Origin: Hyphomicrobiaceae bacterium
GTDB lineage: Bacteria; Pseudomonadota; Alphaproteobacteria; Rhizobiales; Xanthobacteraceae
Length of the DNA: 41,288 nt
NCBI GenBank assembly: GCA_947472885.1
Contig: CANJBX010000031.1
Coordinates: forward strand, 1-41,288
Direction: 5' to 3'
Made by a program: the position numbers and the translations under genes. Every line of letters begins with the position of its first letter. Within the stretch, counting starts at the first letter, position 1. The notes below the pieces were generated by a model, which had not been told where the DNA came from, did no database searches, and saw only the letters and a program-made list of their open reading frames with translations. This document shows positions 1 to 8,344 of this stretch, one piece after another.

Positions 1-671
1 TGAGTGAGCCGGTCGAGCATGGCGGTCGTCATTTTGGCGTCGCCGAACACCTGCGGCCAATCGGCGAAGGCCAGATTGGTGGTGATGAGCAGAGACGTGT
101 TCTCATAAAGCTTGCTGATCAGGTGGAACAACAATTGTCCGCCGGACTGACTGAACGGCAAATAGCCCAGCTCGTCGATGACGATGAGATCGTGGCGTAG
201 CAGCTTCTCGGCGAGGCGTCCGCTGCGGCCGGCGGCCTTCTCCTGCTCCAGCTGATTGACCAGATCGACGAGGTTGAAGAAGCGTCCCCTGGCGCGGGTA
301 CGGATGACCGCGGAGGCGATGGCAATGCAGAGATGGGTTTTGCCGGTGCCGGTGCCGCCGATGAAGATAGCGTTGCGCTTAGCGTCCAGGAAGGCGCCGG
401 TGGCGAGTTCGCGAACTTGGCCCTCATCGACCGGCGTGTCGCCAAAGACGAACGTGTCGAGGTCTTTGAGGACCGGGAACTTGGCCCCGCCGATACGGTA
501 GCTGATAGATCGCGCCTGCCGGTGCGTGCGCTCGGCCTGGATCAGGCTGGCGATGAGAGGATAAATCTCATCGCGCCGGGTAAGACCCTTACCGGCGACC
601 TCATCGAAGCTGGCGCGCATGCCGTAGAGCTTGAGCTCGCTCATGGCTTCCAGAATCTCATGGCGTTCCAT
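1..671 (-). CDS. istB: IS21 helper ATPase IstB (C-terminus beyond window)
   Basis: This is the transposition helper of IS21 elements, an AAA+ ATPase related to DnaC that assists IstA in target capture. Translation from the ATG at 671 begins [20 protein letters not shown] and stays open to the window edge for about 223 codons, against roughly 240-250 in the family. A Walker A motif, GGTGTGKTH, lies near residue 107 and a Walker B-like segment, [11 protein letters not shown], near residue 170. The ATG immediately follows the istA stop codon, so the two genes are probably translationally coupled. No frameshift is seen in the visible part. Identification is firm; only the end of the protein is missing. 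Confidence 0.93.
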   Translation of the reverse strand, partial: MERHEILEAMSELKLYGMRASFDEVAGKGLTRRDEIYPLIASLIQAERTHRQARSISYRIGGAKFPVLKDLDTFVFGDTPVDEGQVRELATGAFLDAKRNAIFIGGTGTGKTHLCIAIASAVIRTRARGRFFNLVDLVNQLEQEKAAGRSGRLAEKLLRHDLIVIDELGYLPFSQSGGQLLFHLISKLYENTSLLITTNLAFADWPQVFGDAKMTTAMLDRLT

Positions 672-2113
672 CAGGCGACCTTTCTTATGCTGTCGTAGCG
701 GCCACAATCGGCCATGGGTTCGATCTTCAGGCGCAGTGCATCCGGTGTGGTGATGCTGGGCGGCAGGACGGGCTGACGCTGGCGCGCAAGCACGGTCAGG
801 ATCACATCGCCACTGGCGAGGCCCGCCTCCAAGGCTTCGGCGCAGGCGGCCTCGACCGCACCCAGTCCATGATCGAGCACCGCGCCCAGCACCTTGACGA
901 ACTGACGGTCTCCGTCGGCGTGGCTCTTCAGCTTGGCGCGAACTTGGCTCAGCGCCGGTGGCAGAGCCCAATCCTTGAACGGAGCGCCGTTGCGCAAGGC
1001 GCCGGGCTTCTTCATCAGAATTGGCAGATAATGCCAGGGGTCGTAGACGATCTGATCGCGCCGGAAGTTGCGGGGATGATCGGCGACGGCGTCATCGCCC
1101 AGCAGCACGACGATGCGTTCGGCATACGAGCGCACCAGCACCATGCGCCCTGCAGCCCGTGCATCGACGCTGTAGCGATTGTGATCGGCCATGATCAGGC
1201 AAGTCGTGCTGGCCCTCACGGCCTTTTCGACGAACCCGTCGAAGGGGCCTCGCAACTCCATGAGGCTGATGCGCTCTTCCTGGAACACCTCCCAGATCGT
1301 CTTGTCCTTGAACTCCGGATGTTTGGTGCGCTTGGCAACGGCGATGCACTGATCTTCCAGCCACGCATTTAACTCGGTAAGGCTCTTCACTCGTGGCTTG
1401 GGCCGGAACAATTGATCACGCAGATTGCCGACCTGGTTCTCGACCTGGCCCTTCTCCCATCCCGAAGCTGGCGTGCAGGCTACCGGCTCGATCAGATGGT
1501 GCGAGCACATCTGCAGGAAGCGACGATTGTACCGGCGGGCCTTGCCGACAAAGATCGCTTCCACCGCCGTCTGCATGTTGTCGTAGATGCCGCGCCGGCA
1601 GACGCCGCCATAAAACCGGAACGCCTTGTCATGGGCGTCGAACACCAGCTCCTGGGTCTCGCGGAAGTAGACGCGCACAAACGGCATGCGGCTGTGCGAC
1701 AGCTTCATGTGTGCTGCCTTGACCGTCAGCGGAAGCCCATGGAGCGTGATCGCTTCGTGGCTCCAATCGAACTGGTACGCCTCTCCCGGCGCAAAGCTCA
1801 TCGGCACATAAGCCTGCGCCGGAACCCGCGCGCGTTCGTCACGCCAGCCCTTAACGAACCGATGCACGCTGTCGTGGGCGCCGTCATAGCCGCGTCCGCG
1901 CAGTTCCTCGAACAGCCGCTGGGTCGAGCGGCGCTCCCGCTTGGGCAGGCCGACTTCCTTCTCCAGGATCGCTGTCAGAACTTCGAGCCAATCGCCAAGT
2001 CTGGGTGCAGGCTGAACCCCGCGCTCGTACTTGAACTCCGTCCCATGACCGCGGATGACCTTGCGCACCGTTGCGCGCGATACCGGCGTGCAGCTTCTGG
2101 AACTCGCGCGCAA
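671..2113 (-). CDS. istA: IS21 transposase IstA, N-terminus disrupted
   Basis: This is the DDE (RNase H-fold) transposase of the element. The readable frame gives 480 residues from a TTG start. A helix-turn-helix remnant, [12 protein letters not shown], lies at residues 11-22. The integrase core follows, with YQFDWSHE (first catalytic Asp), IYDNMQTAV (second Asp) and [12 protein letters not shown] (catalytic Glu region), then a C-terminal domain ending in [11 protein letters not shown]. An in-frame TGA sits two codons before the start. The expected N-terminal start, resembling LLSLEQ and an IARE-type helix, is readable only in another frame between about 2150 and 2075. I infer a frameshift, perhaps with a small deletion, inside the DNA-binding domain. 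The catalytic core itself looks intact. Confidence 0.85.
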   Translation of the reverse strand: MRASSRSCTPVSRATVRKVIRGHGTEFKYERGVQPAPRLGDWLEVLTAILEKEVGLPKRERRSTQRLFEELRGRGYDGAHDSVHRFVKGWRDERARVPAQAYVPMSFAPGEAYQFDWSHEAITLHGLPLTVKAAHMKLSHSRMPFVRVYFRETQELVFDAHDKAFRFYGGVCRRGIYDNMQTAVEAIFVGKARRYNRRFLQMCSHHLIEPVACTPASGWEKGQVENQVGNLRDQLFRPKPRVKSLTELNAWLEDQCIAVAKRTKHPEFKDKTIWEVFQEERISLMELRGPFDGFVEKAVRASTTCLIMADHNRYSVDARAAGRMVLVRSYAERIVVLLGDDAVADHPRNFRRDQIVYDPWHYLPILMKKPGALRNGAPFKDWALPPALSQVRAKLKSHADGDRQFVKVLGAVLDHGLGAVEAACAEALEAGLASGDVILTVLARQRQPVLPPSITTPDALRLKIEPMADCGRYDSIRKVA

Positions 2114-2309
2114 TGCTCAACAGTTGTTCGAGCGACAAGAGCCACGCCAAAAACGTCGCCTGCTCAATTTCTTACTTTCGAACTGCACATGGGAGGACGG
2201 CGAGGTGGTCGCCAAATTCCGTCAACCATTTGATTTGTTGGCAGAAAGCACCGCTATCGCGATGCGCGTGGCGGAGGACGCAGATTCTAAATTGGCGAAA
2301 TCTGGGATT

Positions 2310-2384
2310 TGGCTCCCCGGGTAGGATTCGAACCTACGACCATTCGATTAACAGTCGAATGCTCTACCGCTGAGCTACCGAGGA
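2310..2384 (-). tRNA. tRNA-Asn (anticodon GUU)
   Basis: The minus strand folds into a complete cloverleaf of 75 nt including an encoded CCA. The acceptor stem pairs UCCUCGG with CCGGGGA with one U-G pair. The D arm contains GCUCAGCGGUAGAGC, the anticodon loop reads CUGUUAA, and the T arm contains GGUUCGAAUCC. The discriminator base is G. The anticodon GUU reads AAC and AAU codons. The gene lies 120 bp from the IS21 terminus and downstream of the oxidoreductase gene on the same strand. Confidence 0.97.
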
Positions 2385-2412
2385 ACGGTGCGCGGCGTAT
2401 AACAAGCCCGTC

Positions 2413-2428
2413 GCGCTTTGCAAAGCGC
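2413..2428. repeat. Perfect 16-bp palindrome downstream of the oxidoreductase gene
   Basis: GCGCTTTGCAAAGCGC is a perfect palindrome in the short gap between the MDR oxidoreductase stop and tRNA-Asn. It could act as a weak transcription end for the minus-strand gene, but no T-tract follows it on either strand. A protein-binding site is equally possible. Confidence 0.4.
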
Positions 2429-2448
2429 AATCGCCCGATAGCCCGCCA

Positions 2449-3456
2449 TCAGGCCATTTTGATGACGATTTTCCCGAAATGCTGCGCCGATTGCAGGTGT
2501 TTGAATGCGGCGGGCGTGTCGTCGAAGCCGAAAACCTTGTCGATCACGGGTTTCAGGCCGCCAGCGGTAATGGCGCGGTTCATCGCCTCGAACATCTGAG
2601 TCGATCCGACCGAAATACCCTGCACATTGGCGCGCTTGCCCATGATGAGCATCGGATTGAGGTCGGCAGCGCCGGAAAGCACGCCGATCATCGAGACCTT
2701 GCCGCCCATGCGGATGGCGCCGAGCGATTTCGTCATGGTGCCGGCGCCGCCGACCTCCACGACCTGATCGACGCCGCGCCCGCCGGTGAGTTCGGTGGCG
2801 GCTTTGTCCCAATCGGGCGTCGTCTTGTAATTGATGCCGTGCGCGGCGCCGAGTTTGGTGGCGCGTGCGAGCTTGTCGTCGCTCGATGATGTTGCGATCA
2901 CGGTCGCGCCCATCAGCCGCGCGAACTGCAGTGCGAACATCGAGACGCCGCCGGTGCCCTGCACCAGTATCGTATCGCCGGAAATCAGCTTGCCGTGTTC
3001 GACCAGCGCGTTCCATGCGGTGACGCCGGCGCACGGCAGTGTCGCGCCTTCCTCGTAGGACAGATGCGAGGGGAGTTTGACGACGCCTTCCTCTTCCAGC
3101 ACGACATATTCCGCAAGCATGCCATCGGCGGTGCCTCCCAGCGCGCTATTCTGCGCTTCCGGGCTCGGCAGACCGCCCGGCCAGCGCTGGAAAAAGCCAC
3201 CAGCAACCCGGTCGCCGGCCTTCACGCGGGTCACGCCGGGGCCGACTTCGACCACTTCGCCAGCGCCATCGGACAGCGGAATAACGTTAGATTTCACCGG
3301 CATACGGTATTTGCCAAGCACAATGGCGAGATCGCGGAAATTCAGCGAGCAGGCGGCCACCTTGACCAGCACCTGACGGTAGGCCGGCTTTGGCGTCGGC
3401 AAATCAACCTTGGAAAGTGTGTCGATTCCGGGCTGCTGAAGCTGGTAAGCGCGCAT
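2449..3456 (-). CDS. Zinc-independent MDR-family alcohol dehydrogenase / quinone oxidoreductase-like protein
   Basis: This is a cytoplasmic NAD(P)H-dependent oxidoreductase of the medium-chain dehydrogenase/reductase superfamily, 335 residues, the normal length. The N-terminal GroES-like domain contains SLNFRDLAIVLGKY and DGAGEVVEVGPGV. The Rossmann domain has the nucleotide-binding turn VQGTGGVSMFALQFA near residue 165. The structural-zinc cysteine cluster and the catalytic-zinc Cys/His ligands of classical alcohol dehydrogenases are absent, which places it with the quinone-reductase-like or enoyl-reductase-like branches. The substrate cannot be told from sequence. It starts at ATG, ends 65 bp before tRNA-Asn, and is preceded by tRNA-Cys on the same strand. 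Confidence 0.88.
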   Translation of the reverse strand: MRAYQLQQPGIDTLSKVDLPTPKPAYRQVLVKVAACSLNFRDLAIVLGKYRMPVKSNVIPLSDGAGEVVEVGPGVTRVKAGDRVAGGFFQRWPGGLPSPEAQNSALGGTADGMLAEYVVLEEEGVVKLPSHLSYEEGATLPCAGVTAWNALVEHGKLISGDTILVQGTGGVSMFALQFARLMGATVIATSSSDDKLARATKLGAAHGINYKTTPDWDKAATELTGGRGVDQVVEVGGAGTMTKSLGAIRMGGKVSMIGVLSGAADLNPMLIMGKRANVQGISVGSTQMFEAMNRAITAGGLKPVIDKVFGFDDTPAAFKHLQSAQHFGKIVIKMA

Positions 3457-3533
3457 GTTTCATCCCTCGCAACGAGTGCCTGAACTTTTCGTCCGGGCGC
3501 ATTTTTGATGGCTTTTCGAAAGTATCAGGTGAG

Positions 3534-3607
3534 TGGAGGCCACGACCGGAATTGAACCGGTGTACACGGTTTTGCAGACCGTTGCGTAACCACTCCGCCA
3601 CGTGGCC
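3534..3607 (-). tRNA. tRNA-Cys (anticodon GCA)
   Basis: The minus strand gives a 74-nt cloverleaf with encoded CCA. The acceptor stem pairs GGCCACG with CGUGGCC perfectly. The anticodon loop reads CUGCAAA, so the anticodon is GCA, and the T arm contains GGUUCAAUUCC. The discriminator base is U, the identity element expected for tRNA-Cys. Confidence 0.97.
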
Positions 3608-3778
3608 AAAACACTCAGACAGGACGCCCAACCGGGCCGGGTGGCTATACAGGAACGGTTCGCCAGCGGCAACACGGCGGGATTCGCACAGGAGACGCTT
3701 CTTCCAGCGGGGAAACTTGCGTTTTGGTGAGTCCTGCCGCAAAAGCAAAAGACGTGTCGTTATCAGGATAATGCCGCC

Positions 3779-4435
3779 ATGCCGACCTCCACAACGGATT
3801 TTGCAACCGCGCGCCGCATGATGGTCGATGGCCAGCTGCGGACCTACGACATCACCGATCAGACGCTGCTGGCGGCGATCCTGGACGTGCCGCGCGAGCG
3901 GTTCGTGCCGGCCGCGCTGACGGGCATTGCCTATCTCGACACCGACGTCCCGGTAGGCAGCGCGCGCACGCGGCGGATGCTTAAGCCGATGGTGTTTGCC
4001 AAGCTGGTGCAGGCTGCGGCCATTACTGATTCTGACCATGTTCTCGATGTCGGCTGCGCCACCGGCTATTCGGCGGCGGTGCTGGCAAAGCTCGCCGGCA
4101 GCGTGGTGGCCGTTGAATCCGATGCTGCATTGGCGGATGAGGCGCGCAGGACGCTGGGGGAAGCTGCCGTCGTCAGTGGGCCGCTCGCCGAGGGCTGCGC
4201 CGTGCGGGGGCCGTATGACGTGATCGTGGTCGAGGGCGCCATCGAGGCCGTACCGCCCCAATTGTTGCGCCAGCTCAAGGAAGGCGGCCGTCTGGTTGCC
4301 GTCGTGGGCGACGGACCGGCGTCAAAAGCGACGCTCTATCGTCAATCTGGCGGTGAGATCAGCGCCCGCCCGATTTTCGATGCTTCGGGCGCGATGTTGC
4401 CGGGCTTTTCCAGGCCGGCTGAGTTTGTTTTCTGA
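3779..4435 (+). CDS. Pcm-like SAM-dependent methyltransferase (divergent isoaspartate methyltransferase family)
   Basis: A 218-residue protein of the protein-L-isoaspartate O-methyltransferase family. The SAM-binding motif I is clear in HVLDVGCATGYSAAVLA near residue 87, followed by the acidic VVAVESD strand. The N-terminal helix ARRMMVDGQLRTYDITD and RFVPAAL are also family-like. However, the TISQP-type segment just before motif I, which contributes to isoaspartyl substrate binding and is present in the second Pcm at 40405, is replaced here by SARTRRMLKP. I therefore call the family but not the repair activity. The tolC-like gene follows 209 bp downstream on the same strand, a pairing I recall from other alphaproteobacteria. 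Confidence 0.85.
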   Translation: MPTSTTDFATARRMMVDGQLRTYDITDQTLLAAILDVPRERFVPAALTGIAYLDTDVPVGSARTRRMLKPMVFAKLVQAAAITDSDHVLDVGCATGYSAAVLAKLAGSVVAVESDAALADEARRTLGEAAVVSGPLAEGCAVRGPYDVIVVEGAIEAVPPQLLRQLKEGGRLVAVVGDGPASKATLYRQSGGEISARPIFDASGAMLPGFSRPAEFVF

Positions 4436-4644
4436 CCCGGTTTTGCCCGGAATCCGGGTTATGCGGGCCTGGTGTTGCAGGGAAGTCCCAAGCCTCCAGT
4501 TTTCTAACGACACCCCATTTGGGAGGGTTACAAGCTGACCTCCGGGCAGCTATGTTAGTTGGAGTCGGGGGGAATTGCGCGTTCCACGGGCAGGGGAATC
4601 TGCCTCGGATAGCGTAATTCGAGTTGTGTTTCGGGGTTGGTGGA

Positions 4645-6051
4645 ATGTCGATTTCAGGCAAGCGGGCGATGCGGTCGGCGGCGCGCGGCTTAACCGTCGT
4701 CGCGGCAATCAGCATGTCGAACCTGGCGTTCGCCGAGACGATCGAAAGCGCCCTGACCCAAGCCTACCAGAATAATCCCAGCCTGAACGCGCAGCGCGCC
4801 GCGTTGCGCGCGACCGACGAGAATGTGCCGATTGCATTGTCGGGTTATCGCCCGCGCATCACCGGCACGCTGACCGGCGGCGCCACGGGACAAGATCAAG
4901 GCGTTCGTGGACCGACGGGTACCCGCACGGTGTCGCCGTTTACCAACACCGCGCCGGCTTCGGTCGGTCTGACTGCAACCCAGACCCTCTACAACGGCAA
5001 CCAGACGGCCAACCGCACCCGTCAGGCCGAAAGCCAGGTGAGCGCTGCGCGTGAAACGCTGCGGCTGACCGAGCAGACCATCCTGCTCAACGGCGCAACC
5101 TCCTACATGAACTTGCTGCGCGACACCGCGATCCTCGATCTGCAGCGCCGCAACGTCGAGGTGCTGCAGGAACAGCTGCGCCAGACCCGTGATCGCTTCA
5201 ACGTCGGCGAAGTCACCAAGACCGACGTTGCACAATCCGAAGCGCGTGTCGCCGCCGGACGTTCCGCGATGCTCAATGCGGAATCGAACGTAGTGACGTC
5301 GCGAGCGACCTACCGCCAGCAGATTGGTATCGAAGCTGGCAAGCTGACACCCGGCACGCCGGTGGATCGGCTTTCGCCGCGTTCGCTCGGTGCCGCCGTG
5401 CAGCAAGGCCGTGTCGAAAATCCAAACGTCACGGCCGCCGCGCTTGGCGTCGATGTCGCAACGCTCGGTGTGAAGATCAACGAAGGCGCGCTTTACCCGA
5501 CGGTATCCGTCGCGGCGACCGTCCAGAAGCAGGTCGAGCAGACGCCGGCAATTCCTTACACGCTGTCCTTCACGGCGCTCGGCACCGTGTCGATCCCGCT
5601 GTTCCAGGGCGGCGCGGAATACGCGACCATCCGCCAGTCCAAGGAAACGCTCAGCCAGCGCCGCATGGACCTCGACACCCAGCGTGACGCCGCACAGCAA
5701 TCGGTGGTGCAGTCGTGGGGCCAGCTTGAAGCCGCCAAGGCGCAGATCATCGCGACGCAGGCCCAAGTGGCCGCGGCCGAAACCGCACTGAATGGCGTGC
5801 GTGAGGAAGCCCGCGTCGGCCAGCGTACGACGCTCGATGTGCTCAACGCGCAGCAGGAACTCGTCAACGCCCGCGTGGCGCTGGTAACGGCGCAGCGCGA
5901 CCGTTTGGTTGCTTCCTACGCGCTGCTGTCCGCCACCGGCCGCCTTTCGGTGGCGGCGATGGGCCTCAAGGTCGGCAATTACGATCCGGCAATCCACTAC
6001 CAGCAGGTACGCGATACCTGGGTTGGCGTCCGTACCCCCGACGGCCGTTGA
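4645..6051 (+). CDS. tolC: TolC-family outer membrane channel protein
   Basis: This is the outer-membrane factor of type I secretion and multidrug efflux, forming a trimeric beta-barrel and periplasmic alpha-helical tunnel. I choose the ATG at 4645 (468 residues) over the TTG at 4624, because a signal peptide (residues 1-30, ending SNLAFA before ETIESAL) then has the usual length. The two internal OEP repeats are visible: the first has TALQ/YQNNP-like and SVGLTATQTLYNG segments, the second VSIPLFQGG and RVGQRTTLDVLNAQQELVNA, which is diagnostic of the family. It could serve the RND adaptor and permease at 17035-21382, but that pairing is inferred. Confidence 0.92.
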   Translation: MSISGKRAMRSAARGLTVVAAISMSNLAFAETIESALTQAYQNNPSLNAQRAALRATDENVPIALSGYRPRITGTLTGGATGQDQGVRGPTGTRTVSPFTNTAPASVGLTATQTLYNGNQTANRTRQAESQVSAARETLRLTEQTILLNGATSYMNLLRDTAILDLQRRNVEVLQEQLRQTRDRFNVGEVTKTDVAQSEARVAAGRSAMLNAESNVVTSRATYRQQIGIEAGKLTPGTPVDRLSPRSLGAAVQQGRVENPNVTAAALGVDVATLGVKINEGALYPTVSVAATVQKQVEQTPAIPYTLSFTALGTVSIPLFQGGAEYATIRQSKETLSQRRMDLDTQRDAAQQSVVQSWGQLEAAKAQIIATQAQVAAAETALNGVREEARVGQRTTLDVLNAQQELVNARVALVTAQRDRLVASYALLSATGRLSVAAMGLKVGNYDPAIHYQQVRDTWVGVRTPDGR

Positions 6052-6320
6052 TCGGCCGTCCGGTCCACGCCCGCGCGGCGTGTTCTGGCTTCCTGTCCGT
6101 TTAATCCCACCGTTTCATTTTTGACGCGCACGCCGGCGAAAGCGCCTTGCGTCAATCAAGCATGTGGACGGCTATGCCGCGCTCGCTTGCGTTGGCCCGC
6201 GACATGCCATACTCGCGTATATAAGGGGGCCAAGGCGCGTATCACGATTGATTCGGCGAAGAATTCGCGTTTCGTCACGACCCTCGGCGCGTACTTGATG
6301 TTGGGGATGGTGAGCAAAGA
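6052..6320. promoter_or_regulatory. Intergenic region upstream of popZ, no gene seen
   Basis: This 269-bp gap presumably carries the popZ promoter and any tolC transcription end. I could not identify convincing -35/-10 hexamers, a terminator hairpin with a T-tract, or an RNA gene. Short reading frames here lack a plausible ribosome-binding site. Confidence 0.3.
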
Positions 6321-6950
6321 ATGTCTCAGGCGGCAAAAGCTCAAGAGCCGTCCATGGAGGAAATCCTAGCCTCCATCCGGCGTATTATTGCCGATGACGA
6401 CGCCGGCAAGGCGAAGGCTGCCGAGCCTGCGCGGCCTGCTGCGCCTGCGCCGCCGCTCGAAAATACAATTCCAGCGCCCTCATTCGCGCCCGAACCACCG
6501 GCTGCGGATCCTGTGGAAGACGTCCTCGACCTGACGCCGGCCATGGTCTTGCCCGAGCCGTCCGCGAGCGGTTTTCAGACCATCAATCCGACCCAGGACC
6601 TTGTGTTCGAGGAGCCGGCACCTCCCGAGCCTCAGCCGATGATGATGGAAGAGCCGGAGCCTTTGCCGCCGGTCGAGCCGTCATCGACCATCGAGATGGC
6701 GCACCATCATTTTGACCATGGCGCCCACGATGAGCGTTCGATCCTTTCGCCATCGACCACCGCCGCCGTTGACTCCGCCTTCAATACGCTCGCGCACAAT
6801 ATGCTGGCGCAGAACTCGCAGACACTCGATGGCCTTGTGCGCGAGATGCTGCGGCCCATGCTCAAGGCATGGCTCGACGATAACCTGCCGAACATGGTCG
6901 AGCGGATGGTGCGTATCGAAATCGAGCGCGTCTCACGCGGCCACGGCTGA
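6321..6950 (+). CDS. popZ: PopZ polar-organising protein (DUF2497)
   Basis: PopZ self-assembles at the cell pole and anchors ParB-parS and polarity regulators in alphaproteobacteria. The 209-residue protein shows the three-part family plan. A conserved N-terminal helix, SMEEILASIRRIIADDD, lies at residues 11-27. A long proline- and glutamate-rich disordered linker runs from about 30 to 150. The C-terminal oligomerisation helices include LVREMLRPMLKAWLDDNLP and MVRIEIERVSR. The gene lies just upstream of valS, with the MFS gene inserted between in the opposite direction. The popZ-valS proximity matches what I recall for Caulobacter and Rhizobiales. The stop is only 2 bp from the end of the converging MFS gene. 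Confidence 0.9.
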   Translation: MSQAAKAQEPSMEEILASIRRIIADDDAGKAKAAEPARPAAPAPPLENTIPAPSFAPEPPAADPVEDVLDLTPAMVLPEPSASGFQTINPTQDLVFEEPAPPEPQPMMMEEPEPLPPVEPSSTIEMAHHHFDHGAHDERSILSPSTTAAVDSAFNTLAHNMLAQNSQTLDGLVREMLRPMLKAWLDDNLPNMVERMVRIEIERVSRGHG

Positions 6951-6952
6951 TA

Positions 6953-8167
6953 TTAATGTAAGTTGGCGCGCCGCCGCTTCAATCTCACTGCCAGCCAGAT
7001 GCCGAGCGCCGGCAGCGTAATCGCCGTCGCGATGAATGCAGGCTGCGCGCCCGCGTGATCGATGACGGGTGCTGCGGCAGCAACACCCACGGTCTGTCCA
7101 AGATAAAGTGCCGCAGAATAAAGTCCGACGGCTGTGCCGCGCGTTTCCGGCGACATCTGCGTGGCGTTGGTCTGCAACGTGTTGTGGATCATGTAGAAGC
7201 CGAGGCCGAGAATGACGGTGGCGATGGGGGCCTGCCACCACACCTGCGCAAAGGTCAGCACCAGATAGCCGACGCCGATCAGCGCGCCGCCGCAACCGGC
7301 GAGGCCGATCTGGCCAAACCGCGCAACGAACTGCTTGACGAAACCCGCATAGATCAGCCCGCCGACGGCGAACATGCCGATGATCAGGCCGATGACGGTG
7401 TAGCTCAGGTCGAACCGCGTTCGCAGGTCGGCGCCGACATAGGCGAACGCGCCAAACATCATGCTGTATTCGATGAAGCCCGCGAGCAGGATGAAACGCG
7501 CCCACGGGTTTGCGAGGACCGCCTTGTTGTCAGCGATGAAGCCGCCGCTCGACGGCGCGTTGTGGCCACGCTGGTGCGTTACCGGATTGGTGAGCAGTTC
7601 GTAGAGGAGCCCGATGGCGGCGATAGCCAGAAAGCCCGCCAGCACAAAGAACACGCCTCGCCAGCCGAAGAAGTCGCCGAGGACGCCGCCGGCGGCCTGG
7701 CCGAACAGCTGGCCGGAAATCTGTCCCGTGAGATAGCGCGCCAGCACCTGCTGCCGCTGCTCGTAGGGCACCACATCGCCGACATAGGCCATGCCCATGG
7801 GGATGATCCAGCCCGCGAAGGCGGCGGCGGCGATGCGCGCCAGCAGCAACGTGTCGAGCGATTGCATGAAGCCGCACAACGCCACGGCAATCGATGCGCC
7901 GGCACAGGTGATTGCGACGATGCGGTACTTGCCGAAATTGTCGCCGATAGGCCCCATGATGAGCTGCACCGAGCCGTGCACCAGCGAATAGACTGAGACG
8001 ATGATCGAGGCGACGCCGACCATCACGCCCATGTCCGAGGCGATCTGCGGCAGCAAGGAGTCCGCCGAACGCACCATGGCCTGACTGGCAAAACCGGCAA
8101 TCGCCAGGAACACGATGGGCCGGGTCTGCGAAGGGACCGGGGCAAGCGAGGGCGAGGGGGCTGGCAC
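6953..8167 (-). CDS. MFS transporter, 12-TM drug/metabolite type
   Basis: A 404-residue inner-membrane protein of the major facilitator superfamily. Roughly twelve hydrophobic segments are present, with a hydrophilic central loop around TNPVTHQRGHNAPSSGGF between the two six-helix halves. The loop 2-3 signature appears as GPIGDNFGKYR near residue 73. The motif-C-like GQLFGQAAGGVLGDFFGWR near residue 155 is typical of drug/H+ antiporters. The start is GTG. It converges with popZ and is divergent from valS, sharing a 177-bp promoter region. The substrate is unknown; an efflux role is suggested only by motif C. Confidence 0.87.
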   Translation of the reverse strand: MPAPSPSLAPVPSQTRPIVFLAIAGFASQAMVRSADSLLPQIASDMGVMVGVASIIVSVYSLVHGSVQLIMGPIGDNFGKYRIVAITCAGASIAVALCGFMQSLDTLLLARIAAAAFAGWIIPMGMAYVGDVVPYEQRQQVLARYLTGQISGQLFGQAAGGVLGDFFGWRGVFFVLAGFLAIAAIGLLYELLTNPVTHQRGHNAPSSGGFIADNKAVLANPWARFILLAGFIEYSMMFGAFAYVGADLRTRFDLSYTVIGLIIGMFAVGGLIYAGFVKQFVARFGQIGLAGCGGALIGVGYLVLTFAQVWWQAPIATVILGLGFYMIHNTLQTNATQMSPETRGTAVGLYSAALYLGQTVGVAAAAPVIDHAGAQPAFIATAITLPALGIWLAVRLKRRRANLH

Positions 8168-8344
8168 GGTCGGGCACCTGTCGAAATTGCGTTACGCGCT
8201 TATGCTGCACGACGGTGGAACCGCCGGGCAGCCGGGCGTTGACAGCGCACCGGGCGCGGGCCAAACCCCCACGGGAACCCGTCCTGTGCTCCGTCCCCGT
8301 CCCACGCTTCCGCCCTTATTAGCCGCAAAGCTGACGCCTGTACC

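Larger units (their letters stand above)
1..2189 (-). mobile_element. IS21-family insertion sequence, left part cut by window edge
   Basis: Two adjacent minus-strand genes, istA then istB, form the standard IS21 arrangement. The istA-side terminus ends in TGTGCAGTTCGAAAGTAAG when read on the minus strand, with its terminal TGT at 2189-2187; IS21-family ends normally begin with TGT. The other terminus lies outside the window, so about 0.2-0.4 kb is missing and no target duplication can be checked. Beyond 2189 the sequence changes to unrelated intergenic DNA leading to tRNA-Asn. IstA appears damaged near its start (see that entry), so the copy may not transpose unaided. Confidence 0.85.

Noticed and set aside
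1412-2233. Long plus-strand reading frame opposite istA
   Set aside because: It is antisense to a clear transposase gene, has no recognisable domain, and reflects high third-position GC.
2310-2384. tRNA-Asn as an integration site for the adjacent element
   Set aside because: The neighbouring element is IS21 family and ends 120 bp away; no tRNA 3' duplicate or integrase was seen.
4690-5997. 435-codon minus-strand frame opposite tolC
   Set aside because: Arg/His/Gly-rich composition without family motifs; tolC on the other strand is unambiguous.
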